Shown: in pieces, positions 1 to 5,038 of the stretch
Layout: each line of letters opens with the position of its first letter
Position numbering within the stretch: position 1 is the stretch's first letter
Assembly: GCA_016187325.1 (NCBI GenBank)
Contig: JACPJY010000356.1
Coordinates: forward strand, 1 to 6,781
Length of the DNA: 6,781 nucleotides
Reading direction: 5' to 3'
Source: Rhodospirillales bacterium
GTDB taxonomy: Bacteria > Pseudomonadota > Alphaproteobacteria > Rhodospirillales > Casp-alpha2
Position numbers and translations under genes: made by a program
The notes under the pieces: generated by a model
Databases searched by the model: none
Told to the model about the DNA's origin: nothing
What the model saw: only the letters and a program-made list of their open reading frames with translations

Positions 1-2
1 TC

Positions 3-794
3 GAAATCGTCTTCTTTAGAAATTTTTTCGGCCTCGTTTTCATGCTGCCGTGGCTGGCGAACAACGGCCTCGGCGCGCTCAAGACGCGCCGCCTCGGGCT
101 CTACTCGGTGCGCGCCGTCCTCAACGTTGTCGCCATGCTGGCCGCGTTCAGCGCCCTTGCGATGATGCCGATCGCCGACGCCATGGCGCTCAGCTTCACG
201 GCGCCGTTGTTCGGAACCGTACTCGCCGCCCTCGCGCTCGCCGAGGTGGTGCGGCTCAGGCGGTGGGCGGCCACCGTCGTCGGATTTTTGGGCGCCATGC
301 TGATCCTGCGCCCGGGCTTCGGGGAAATGAACCCGGCCGCCTTGCTGGCCCTGGTGGGCGCGGCGGCCGTGGCGGCGACGGGGATCGTCATCAAGATGCT
401 GTCCAGGACCGAGTCGGTGAATGCGATCGTCGCCTACATGGTGATTTTCCTGACCCCGATGTCGCTGGTTCCGGCGCTGTTCGTGTGGACCGCGCCGGGC
501 CTCGAAGCCCTGCTGTGGCTGGCGATCCTCGGCGGCCTCGGCACGCTGGCCCACATCGGGGTGACGCGGGCATTCAAGACAGCCGACGCTTCGCTGGTGT
601 TGCCGTTCGATTTCGTTCGCCTGCCGTTCGCGGCGCTGATCGGTTACGCCGCGTTCGACGAGCGCCCGGACGCGTGGACGTGGACCGCCGCCGCGGTCAT
701 CGCGGCAGCCACTCTGTACGTCGCACGTTCGGAGGCCAAGGCGGCTGGGGCCGTTACGGGCGCGGCTGCTGCTCCGGACCGCTCGCAACGGTGA
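3..794 (+). CDS. DMT/EamA-family permease, 5' end missing
   Basis: This is an inner-membrane permease of the drug/metabolite transporter superfamily; the substrate cannot be told from sequence. The frame is open to the left edge. The residues before the first ATG (position 42) read EIVFFRNFFGLVF, which fits the conserved start of an EamA repeat, so the true start lies outside the window and ATG 42 is internal. 263 residues are visible. The first EamA repeat includes the family motif PIADAMALSFTAPLF (about residues 55-69 of the fragment) and ends near LRPG. The second repeat includes RAFKTADASLVLPFDFVRLP, again typical. About eight or nine hydrophobic segments can be seen, consistent with a ten-helix protein of about 300 residues missing its first helix or two. 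The C-terminal tail is Ala-rich and polar. It converges on the XRE gene with 17 bp between stops and no obvious terminator. Confidence 0.9.
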   Translation, partial: EIVFFRNFFGLVFMLPWLANNGLGALKTRRLGLYSVRAVLNVVAMLAAFSALAMMPIADAMALSFTAPLFGTVLAALALAEVVRLRRWAATVVGFLGAMLILRPGFGEMNPAALLALVGAAAVAATGIVIKMLSRTESVNAIVAYMVIFLTPMSLVPALFVWTAPGLEALLWLAILGGLGTLAHIGVTRAFKTADASLVLPFDFVRLPFAALIGYAAFDERPDAWTWTAAAVIAAATLYVARSEAKAAGAVTGAAAAPDRSQR

Positions 795-811
795 AAGGCG
801 ACGTCCGCTCC

Positions 812-1312
812 CTAATCGCCCGCGCCGGCGCAGGCCTTGACCATCTCGAACAGCAGTTTCCTGACCGAGGGGCTTGAAATGCGGTAATAGGCGCGCACGA
901 GCTCGAGGGTCTCGCGCTTGGTCAGGGGATCGGTTTTGCTCCGAGGTTTTCCGATGTCGCGAAGGCCGCGCGCCACCTGGCCTTCGACGGTCTTCAAGCT
1001 GCCCGGCACGTCGTCGAAGAAATATCCTATCGGCACATCCAGGATGAGGGACAACTGGTAAAGCCGGGATGAGCCGATGCGGTTCGACCCGCGCTCGTAT
1101 TTCTGGATTTGCTGGAAAGTCAGCCCGACGGCCTCGCCGAGCTTCTCCTGGCTGAGGCCGAGCAAGGTGCGGCGCGCGCGAACCCGGTTGCCGACATGAA
1201 CGTCGACGGGATTGGGCACGCCGGCGGGCAGCCTTCTTTTCGCCCGGCGCTTCAAGCGTTGCTCTTTCGATGGTTTCACGGTTTTCCCGCGCATGGCATC
1301 CCGATCCGTCAC
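812..1312 (-). CDS. XRE-family HTH transcriptional regulator (PhrR/PraR-like)
   Basis: This is a cytoplasmic DNA-binding regulator of 166 residues. A basic N-terminal tail (residues 8-30, rich in Lys/Arg) is followed by a Cro/C1-type helix-turn-helix at about residues 37-100. The HTH includes NRVRARRTLLGLSQEKLGEA, then TFQQIQKYERGSNRIG, then the end-of-domain signature DVPIGYFFDDVP. This motif set is characteristic of a widespread alphaproteobacterial family that includes rhizobial PhrR and PraR; membership is from memory of the family. The C-terminal part (about 125-160) is helical and may mediate dimerisation. The start is uncertain. GTG at 1312 gives the longest frame, but ATG at 1294 (residue 7) is equally possible, and neither has a good Shine-Dalgarno. 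The perfect palindrome AAACCGGTTT just upstream is a candidate autoregulatory operator. The target genes are unknown. Confidence 0.88.
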   Translation of the reverse strand: MTDRDAMRGKTVKPSKEQRLKRRAKRRLPAGVPNPVDVHVGNRVRARRTLLGLSQEKLGEAVGLTFQQIQKYERGSNRIGSSRLYQLSLILDVPIGYFFDDVPGSLKTVEGQVARGLRDIGKPRSKTDPLTKRETLELVRAYYRISSPSVRKLLFEMVKACAGAGD

Positions 1313-1318
1313 CCATAA

Positions 1319-1328
1319 AAACCGGTTT
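1319..1328. promoter_or_regulatory. Perfect 10-bp palindrome, candidate operator
   Basis: AAACCGGTTT lies 6 bp before the GTG candidate start of the XRE regulator. XRE-family dimers bind short palindromes and often repress their own promoters, so this is a plausible autoregulatory site. That is inference: a palindrome of this length can occur by chance. Confidence 0.3.
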
Positions 1329-1419
1329 CGTCGTCGTTGTCGAGCCTATCACATGAAGCAGAAATGGCTAGGGGAGGATAAATAATTCAGACTGAGTCAC
1401 TGCCGTAATGGAGGGCCGC

Positions 1420-1448
1420 TTCTCCGCCGGCATTTTTTCCGCTATAAC
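1420..1448 (+). promoter_or_regulatory. Candidate sigma-70 promoter for the ArfA-like gene
   Basis: TATAAC at 1443-1448 matches five of six -10 consensus bases. It is preceded at 17 bp by a weak -35 (TTCTCC, 1420-1425). Transcription would start near 1455, giving a leader of about 33 nt that includes the strong Shine-Dalgarno at 1473-1478. The GC-rich surroundings make the TATAAC stand out, but the -35 is poor. Confidence 0.42.
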
Positions 1449-1487
1449 CCAGCCGTCCTGTCGGCGAGCGAGAGGAGGGCCGGCGCC

Positions 1488-1676
1488 ATGAAAACGAAAA
1501 AGCGAAGGCCGGCGAGGCGCAATCCGGTCGCCCGGGCGCTGAGCGAGCTCAAGCCGAAGCGGGTGCCGTCCGCCAAGGCCTACCGCCGCAAGCCGAAACA
1601 CAAAAACATAGGCCGTCCCGATCTCGAAGAAGAGGACGGCCTTCGGCTTTTTTTGCATCCGCCGTTCGGCGTTTAA
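1488..1676 (+). CDS. ArfA-like ribosome-rescue factor candidate, 62 aa, with an in-frame terminator
   Basis: This is a small, strongly basic protein. AGGAGG at 1473-1478 sits 9 nt before the ATG, a strong Shine-Dalgarno. The core pattern is N-P-V-A-R-A-L (residues 12-18), then K-R-V (24-26), then K-A-Y-R-R-K-P-K-H (30-38). It follows the order of E. coli ArfA (N-A-I-x-A-L-L, R-Q-R-V, G-S-Y-M-R-K-G-K-H), the protein that recruits RF2 to ribosomes stalled on stop-less mRNA. The hairpin plus U-tract at 1590-1654 falls inside codons 35-56, before the TAA at 1674-1676, so most transcripts should lack a stop codon. The part encoded beyond it is a hydrophobic tail (LRLFLHPPFGV), as in full-length E. 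coli ArfA. In that system the truncated product is active and is normally destroyed by tmRNA tagging. The family assignment rests on short motifs; a different small basic protein remains possible. Confidence 0.65.
   Translation: MKTKKRRPARRNPVARALSELKPKRVPSAKAYRRKPKHKNIGRPDLEEEDGLRLFLHPPFGV
1590..1654 (+). terminator. Intrinsic terminator inside the ArfA-like reading frame
   Basis: Two nested perfect stems share a continuous 3' side. The inner stem is GGCCGTCC (1611-1618) with GGACGGCC (1634-1641), loop 15 nt. The outer stem is AAGCCGAA (1590-1597) with TTCGGCTT (1642-1649), leaving a 13-nt A-rich bulge on the 5' side. The run of seven Ts (1648-1654) overlaps the end of the outer stem. Termination would leave mRNA ends near codons 54-56, before the stop codon. 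Read on the minus strand, the inner hairpin is followed by TATGTTTTTGTG, so it may also stop transcripts of the convergent mutase gene. Confidence 0.75.
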
Positions 1677-1689
1677 TTCCCGCCGCCGC

Positions 1690-2607
1690 CTATTCCGCCG
1701 CCGCCTTCCGGCGCTTCTTGATGATGTCCATGACCTCGGCCGCCGCGGTCGGGATGTGGGTGCCGGGGCCGTAGACGGCGGCGACGCCGTTCGCGAACAA
1801 AAACTCGTAGTCCTGCACCGGGATGACGCCGCCGCAGACGACCAGGATGTCGCCGGCGCCGCCCTTGCGGAGCGAGTCGATCAGCTGCGGCACCAGGGTC
1901 TTGTGGCCGGCGGCTTGCGAGGAGACGCCGATGACGTGGACGTCGTTCTCGATCGCCTCGCGGGCGGCCTCCTCCGGCGCCTGGAACAAGGGCCCGACGT
2001 CGACCTCGAAGCCGATGTCGGCGAACGCGGTGGCGATCACCTTGGCGCCGCGGTCGTGGCCGTCCTGGCCCATCTTCACCACCAGCATGCGCGGCCGGCG
2101 GCCCTCGGCCTCGGCGAACGCCTCGACCTCCTGGCGGATCTTCCGGAAGCCGGCGTCGCCGGCGTAGGCCGAGCCGTAGACGCCGGTGATCGAGCGGATC
2201 TGCGCCCGGTGGCGGGTGAAGACTTTTTCCAGCGCGTCGGAGATTTCGCCGACGGTGGCGCGCGCCCGCGTCGCCTCGATGGCGAGCTGGAGCAGGTTGC
2301 CCTTGCCGGACTCGGCGGCCGCGGTCAGGGCATCGAGGGCGCTTAGGCATTTCGCATGGTCGCGGCTGGCGCGGATTTTCTTCAGCCGCTTGATCTTATT
2401 TTCGCGGACGGCGGCATTGTCGACGCTGAGGATGTCGACCGGCTCATCCTTCTCCGGCCGGTACTTGTTGACGCCGACGATCGCCTCCTCGCCACGGTCG
2501 ATGCGGGCCTGGCGGCGGGCGGCGGCTTCCTCGATGCGCTGCTTCGGCATGCCGGCGGTGACAGCCTTGGTCATGCCGCCCATGGTCTCGACCTCGGCGA
2601 TCAATTT
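1690..2607 (-). pseudogene. scpA: Methylmalonyl-CoA mutase, C-terminal part (end of barrel plus B12 domain), out of frame with its N-terminal part
   Basis: This is the downstream piece of the broken mutase. Homology begins at about 2607 (KLIAEVETMGGM) and continues with IEEAAARRQARIDRGEE and IVGVNKYR, the end of the TIM barrel and the linker. The adenosylcobalamin-binding domain follows. It contains DGHDRG, whose histidine is the lower axial cobalt ligand in this family, then GVSSQAAGH and CGGVIP. The protein ends normally with a TAG at 1690-1692. Frame -1 relative to the upstream piece, plus about 13 absent residues, separates the two. A restart at ATG 2583 is conceivable but has no clear ribosome-binding site. 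It would yield a B12 domain with a partial barrel, unlike natural split mutases, which divide between barrel and B12 domain. The reading frame continues open further upstream, but that stretch is the shadow of the N-terminal part. Confidence 0.88.
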
Positions 2608-3827
2608 GCGTAGTAGCTGCCGCCCAGCGGATCGACGACGCGGGGGATCCCGGTTTCCTCGGCGATCACCAACTGCGTGTTGCGGGCGATGCGGGCCGAG
2701 AACGGGGTGGGAAGCGCCAGCGCCTCGTCCAGCGCATTGGTGTGCAGGCTCTGGGTGCCGCCGAGGACGGCGGCCAGCGCCTCGATGGTGGTGCGGATGA
2801 CGTTGTTGTAGGGGTCTTTGGCGGCCAACGATACGCCGGACGTTTGGCAGTGGGTGCGCAGCATCGAGGATTGCGGGTTCGCCGGCTTGAACGGCGCCAC
2901 CAGCTCCGCCCACAGCACGCGGGCGGCGCGCAGCTTCGCCACCTCCATGAAGAAATTCATGCCGATGGCGAAGAAGAAGCTGAGCCGGGGCGCGAAGTCG
3001 TCGATCTTTAATTCCTTGCCGAGCGCGGCGCGCACGTATTCGAGCCCGTCGGCCAACGTGAACGCCAGCTCCTGCACGCAGGTCGCCCCCGCCTCCTGCA
3101 TGTGGTAGCCGGAGATCGAGATCGAGTTGAACTTCGGCATCCGCTTCGCGGTGTGCTCGATGATGTCGGCGACGATGCGCATGCTGGGCGCCGGCGGATA
3201 GATATAGGTGTTGCGGACCATGAACTCCTTGAGGATGTCATTCTGGATGGTGCCGGTCAGGTCCTTCTGCGCCACGCCTTGCTCCTCGGCGGCGACGATG
3301 TAGCCGGCCAGCACCGGCAGCACGGCGCCGTTCATGGTCATGCTGACGCTCATCTCGCCCAAGGGGATGCCGTCGAACAGGATCTTCATGTCCTCGACGG
3401 AATCGATGGCGACGCCCGCCTTGCCGACGTCGCCGACCACCCGCGGGTGGTCGGAATCGAAGCCGCGGTGGGTGGCGAGGTCGAACGCCACCGACAGCCC
3501 TTTCTGCCCGGCGGCCAGGTTGGCGCGGTAGAAGGCGTTGGATTCCTCGGCGGTCGAGAAGCCGGCGTACTGGCGGATAGTCCACGGCCGGCCGGCGTAC
3601 ATGGTCGCCTTCGGCCCGCGCAAATAAGGCGGGAAGCCGGGCAGGCTCATAGCCTCCTCGATGCCGGCGAGGTCTTCCGCCGTATAGAGCGGCTTGACGG
3701 CGATGCCTTCCGGCGTCTGCCAGACCAGCGCGTCGGGGGCGCGGCCTTTCAGCTCCTTGGCGGCGCGCTTCTGCCACGCGGCCAGCGTCTGCTTCGGGTT
3801 CTTTTTGCGGGGCGTCTTTTTCGCCAT
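2601..3827 (-). CDS. scpA: Methylmalonyl-CoA mutase, N-terminal substrate-binding part, prematurely stopped
   Basis: The intact enzyme (also called MutB or McmA) uses adenosylcobalamin to interconvert (R)-methylmalonyl-CoA and succinyl-CoA in propionyl-CoA metabolism. This 408-residue piece holds most of the TIM barrel. The motif TIRQYAGFSTAEESNAFYR gives Tyr87, and Arg205 and His242 (in SGYHMQ) follow. All three are offset by two from the catalytic Tyr89, Arg207 and His244 of the Propionibacterium enzyme, so the active site is conserved. RTHCQTSGVSL and DPLGGSYY follow, then the frame changes and stops at TGA 2601-2603. The full family protein is about 710-740 residues. The start ATG 3827 has the ribosome-binding site AGGTGA six bases upstream, within a tandem repeat. 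As read, it would be an inactive fragment without a cobalamin domain. Nothing else in the frame is degraded, so the break is recent or a sequence artefact. Confidence 0.93.
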   Translation of the reverse strand: MAKKTPRKKNPKQTLAAWQKRAAKELKGRAPDALVWQTPEGIAVKPLYTAEDLAGIEEAMSLPGFPPYLRGPKATMYAGRPWTIRQYAGFSTAEESNAFYRANLAAGQKGLSVAFDLATHRGFDSDHPRVVGDVGKAGVAIDSVEDMKILFDGIPLGEMSVSMTMNGAVLPVLAGYIVAAEEQGVAQKDLTGTIQNDILKEFMVRNTYIYPPAPSMRIVADIIEHTAKRMPKFNSISISGYHMQEAGATCVQELAFTLADGLEYVRAALGKELKIDDFAPRLSFFFAIGMNFFMEVAKLRAARVLWAELVAPFKPANPQSSMLRTHCQTSGVSLAAKDPYNNVIRTTIEALAAVLGGTQSLHTNALDEALALPTPFSARIARNTQLVIAEETGIPRVVDPLGGSYYAN

Positions 3828-3833
3828 CTCGGA

Positions 3834-3869
3834 TCACCTGGCCCGTCACCTGGCTCGTCACCTGACCCG
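3834..3869 (-). repeat. Three tandem 12-bp repeats carrying the mutase ribosome-binding site
   Basis: The plus strand reads TCACCTGGCCCG, TCACCTGGCTCG and TCACCTGACCCG back to back, each unit differing from the others by one or two bases. On the minus strand each unit contains AGGTGA, a Shine-Dalgarno sequence. The unit nearest the mutase ATG (3827) is correctly spaced. The array lies just upstream of the start and is not coding in the mutase frame, where a stop occurs inside it. Confidence 0.8.
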
Positions 3870-3945
3870 GGCGGGCCGTCCTCGCCGGAGTATACGGAAA
3901 AAACGCCGGTGCGGCGGCGGGAAATCGGCGGCAATGGCCGGCGAG

Positions 3946-3954
3946 TTATCCACA
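3946..3954 (+). promoter_or_regulatory. Perfect DnaA box upstream of gcrA
   Basis: TTATCCACA matches the consensus strong DnaA box exactly, 169 bp before the gcrA start and 118 bp before the mutase start, in the divergent region. In Caulobacter DnaA activates gcrA transcription directly, so the position next to gcrA gives it meaning beyond a chance 9-mer. No cluster of further boxes was seen, so this is not a replication origin. Confidence 0.6.
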
Positions 3955-3997
3955 CCAAATATGGTAGGGGCCTTGTCCAGATCAGCCAAATATAGTA
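3955..3997. repeat. 12-bp direct repeat in the gcrA/mutase divergent region
   Basis: CCAAATATGGTA (3955-3966) and CCAAATATAGTA (3986-3997) match at 11 of 12 positions with a start-to-start distance of 31 bp, close to three helical turns. The first copy abuts the DnaA box. The second contains TATAGT (3991-3996), a possible -10 element for gcrA, but without a good -35. On the minus strand the same copies give TATATT-like elements that could serve the mutase. This may be a pair of regulator binding sites. Confidence 0.45.
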
Positions 3998-4068
3998 AGT
4001 GTCCATAGGGCTTGTAGTGTCTCGTCGCCAACCGTCAATAAGGGGGGTTCGACCGCGAAACGCCGCCG

Positions 4069-4073
4069 GATTC
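4069..4073. promoter_or_regulatory. GANTC (CcrM methylation) site in the gcrA upstream region
   Basis: GATTC lies 50 bp before the gcrA ATG. GANTC is the recognition sequence of the alphaproteobacterial cell-cycle methyltransferase CcrM, and GcrA acts preferentially at promoters with methylated GANTC. A single 5-bp match is weak by itself; further GANTC sites occur inside coding regions of the window. Confidence 0.35.
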
Positions 4074-4123
4074 TTGAGCAATTTTTACAGAATTTCAGGC
4101 CGTTGCAGCGGTGAATTAAAGTC

Positions 4124-4486
4124 ATGTCTGAGGAATGGACGCCGACCCGCATCAGCATCCTGATCGCGCTGTGGGATGAGGGACTGACGACCAGCGAGAT
4201 CGGAGTCAGGCTCGGGGTGACCAAGAACGCCGTCGTCGGCAAGGTGCACCGCCTGGGCCTGCCGACGCGCGGCTCGCCGATCCGCCAAAAGGCGCCGCCA
4301 GCCCAGATCATCCGTCTCGAGGCGTTGCGCCCCGGCATGTGCTGCTGGCCCGATGGCGAGCCCGGCGACGACGATTTCCGCTTCTGCGGCGAGCCGGTTG
4401 TGCCGGAAAAGCCCTACTGCGCCGAGCACTGCGACCGCGCCTACGTCAAGCAGCCGAAAGAGTCGAAGAGGACAGTCGCGGCCTGA
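4124..4486 (+). CDS. gcrA: GcrA-family cell-cycle regulator, short form
   Basis: GcrA binds sigma-70 RNA polymerase and promotes transcription at promoters carrying CcrM-methylated GANTC sites, controlling S-phase genes in Alphaproteobacteria. This 120-residue protein has the N-terminal helix-turn-helix with the family signature: W5, then ALWDEGLTTSEIGVRLG, then VTKNAVVGKVHRLGLPTR (about residues 15-49). The C-terminal module reads CCWPDGEPGDDDFRFCG through PYCAEHCDRAY. Cys73/74, Cys88, Cys99, His102 and Cys103 form the family's Cys/His-rich end. It is shorter than the 173-residue Caulobacter GcrA because the linker (about 50-70) is short. The basic tail ends in KQPKESKRTVAA. GGTGA at 4110-4114 is a modest ribosome-binding site, 9 nt before ATG. 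The upstream region carries a DnaA box and a GANTC site, as expected for a cell-cycle-controlled gene. A GcrA-like paralogue rather than the master regulator is possible. Confidence 0.92.
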   Translation: MSEEWTPTRISILIALWDEGLTTSEIGVRLGVTKNAVVGKVHRLGLPTRGSPIRQKAPPAQIIRLEALRPGMCCWPDGEPGDDDFRFCGEPVVPEKPYCAEHCDRAYVKQPKESKRTVAA

Positions 4487-4548
4487 CCTCAAGGCCTTTC
4501 CGGAGACGGCCCCCGTCGCGGCGCCCGCCGCTGGCGCCGGGCGGCCGC

Positions 4549-4576
4549 TTGACCTCCCATGCCGCTGGCGTAAGAT
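4549..4576 (+). promoter_or_regulatory. Sigma-70-type promoter upstream of the ACT-domain gene
   Basis: TTGACC (4549-4554) and TAAGAT (4571-4576) are separated by 16 bp, matching five and four of six consensus bases. Transcription would start at about 4583-4586. The leader to the ACT-domain gene would be about 120 nt and structured. Confidence 0.55.
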
Positions 4577-4585
4577 CGCCCGGTT

Positions 4586-4651
4586 ATGGAAACAAACCTT
4601 CGTTCCTTGGCCTTTGGCATTCGGCGAATTAGCGACCCGGTCTCTCTCTGA
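4586..4651 (+). CDS. Possible 21-codon leader peptide
   Basis: This short frame encodes METNLRSLAFG-IRRISDPVSL. Its ATG lies about where transcription from the 4549-4576 promoter should begin, so it would be leaderless; no Shine-Dalgarno is present. Leu, Ile and Val make up six of 21 codons, and the frame ends inside the hairpin at 4636-4659. This resembles an attenuator leader for branched-chain amino-acid control, which would suit an ACT-domain gene related to acetolactate synthase regulatory subunits. There is no U-tract after the hairpin, so classical attenuation is not supported. It may be a chance frame. Confidence 0.22.
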   Translation: METNLRSLAFGIRRISDPVSL

Positions 4652-4659
4652 GGACCGGG
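4636..4659 (+). promoter_or_regulatory. Leader hairpin before the ACT-domain gene
   Basis: CCCGGTC (4636-4642) pairs perfectly with GACCGGG (4653-4659) across a 10-nt loop. GCGAC (4632-4636) and GTCGC (4667-4671) could close a larger alternative structure. No T-run follows, so it is a leader structure rather than a terminator. Its role is unknown. Confidence 0.35.
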
Positions 4660-4704
4660 AAATCGCGTCGCCTGTGTCAGTTCCAAGGAAGGAAGGTTTG
4701 TGTC

Positions 4705-5004
4705 ATGACCGCCTCGTTCGGGTCGTCATCCCGTCATCGTCACCCCACTCAATGTTTCTCCGTCACCGCCGACGCCGAGCCCGGCGCCATGTCGCGGGTG
4801 CTGGAGGTGTTCGCCAAGCGCGGCCTGGTGCCGAGCCAGTGGCACAGCACGCTGGCCGGCGGCCACGGCGAGGAGCTGCAGATCGACGTCCAGATCGCGG
4901 ACATCGACGCGATGCTCGCCCGGCGCCTGGCCAAGACGCTGCGCCAGTTGGTCGCCGTCCGTTCCGTGCTCGTCGCCGAGAAGCGCCAACTCCTGACTGC
5001 CTGA
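4705..5004 (+). CDS. Stand-alone ACT-domain protein, acetolactate-synthase small-subunit-like
   Basis: This 99-residue cytoplasmic protein is almost entirely one ACT domain (about residues 15-92). The ligand loop DAEPGAMSRVLEVFAKRGLV (23-42) corresponds to the N-x-x-G-x-L region between first strand and first helix. QIDVQIADID follows, then a second helix (MLARRLAKTLRQL) and a last strand (VRSVLVAE). This pattern is closest to the small IlvM/IlvH-type regulatory subunits that bind branched-chain amino acids, but no catalytic acetolactate synthase gene is adjacent, so the partner is unknown. AAGGAAGGAAGG at 4685-4696 is a strong ribosome-binding site 8 nt before ATG 4705, which fixes the start. 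The first 14 residues are polar and unconserved-looking. It is followed after 34 bp by the Nudix gene on the same strand, a likely operon partner. A general amino-acid sensor of another pathway is also possible. Confidence 0.85.
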   Translation: MTASFGSSSRHRHPTQCFSVTADAEPGAMSRVLEVFAKRGLVPSQWHSTLAGGHGEELQIDVQIADIDAMLARRLAKTLRQLVAVRSVLVAEKRQLLTA

Positions 5005-5038
5005 TCCCGGACGCGGAGAGGCGACCGGGTAGGCATCG

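Noticed and set aside
1368..1658. Minus-strand 96-codon frame opposite the ArfA-like gene
   Set aside because: It is the shadow of the ArfA-like gene and its leader. It has no recognisable motif, and the plus-strand frame has the stronger ribosome-binding site.
2601..2615. Programmed -1 frameshift joining the two mutase halves
   Set aside because: There is no canonical X-XXY-YYZ slippery heptamer at the junction. Even after a -1 shift about 13 conserved barrel residues would still be absent, so a deletion explains the data better.
1690..3827. Natural two-subunit (split) methylmalonyl-CoA mutase
   Set aside because: Split mutases divide between barrel and cobalamin domain. Here the break lies within the barrel, with residues missing and no clear start for the second part.
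3946..3954. Replication origin
   Set aside because: There is only one DnaA box, with no cluster, no AT-rich unwinding region of adequate size, and no dnaA, hemE or parAB genes nearby.
3102..3995. Long plus-strand frame opposite the mutase
   Set aside because: Its translation is low-complexity (His, Arg, Gly, Asp rich) without domain motifs, as expected for the antisense of a GC-rich gene.
4480..4499. Terminator after gcrA (GGCCT/AGGCC plus TTT)
   Set aside because: The stem is only 5 bp with a 7-nt loop and three Ts, and it overlaps the gcrA stop codon. This is too weak to call.
4520..4546. GC-rich inverted repeats (GGCGCC twice) after gcrA
   Set aside because: Each copy is self-complementary and common in GC-rich DNA. 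No T-run follows, and no function can be supported.
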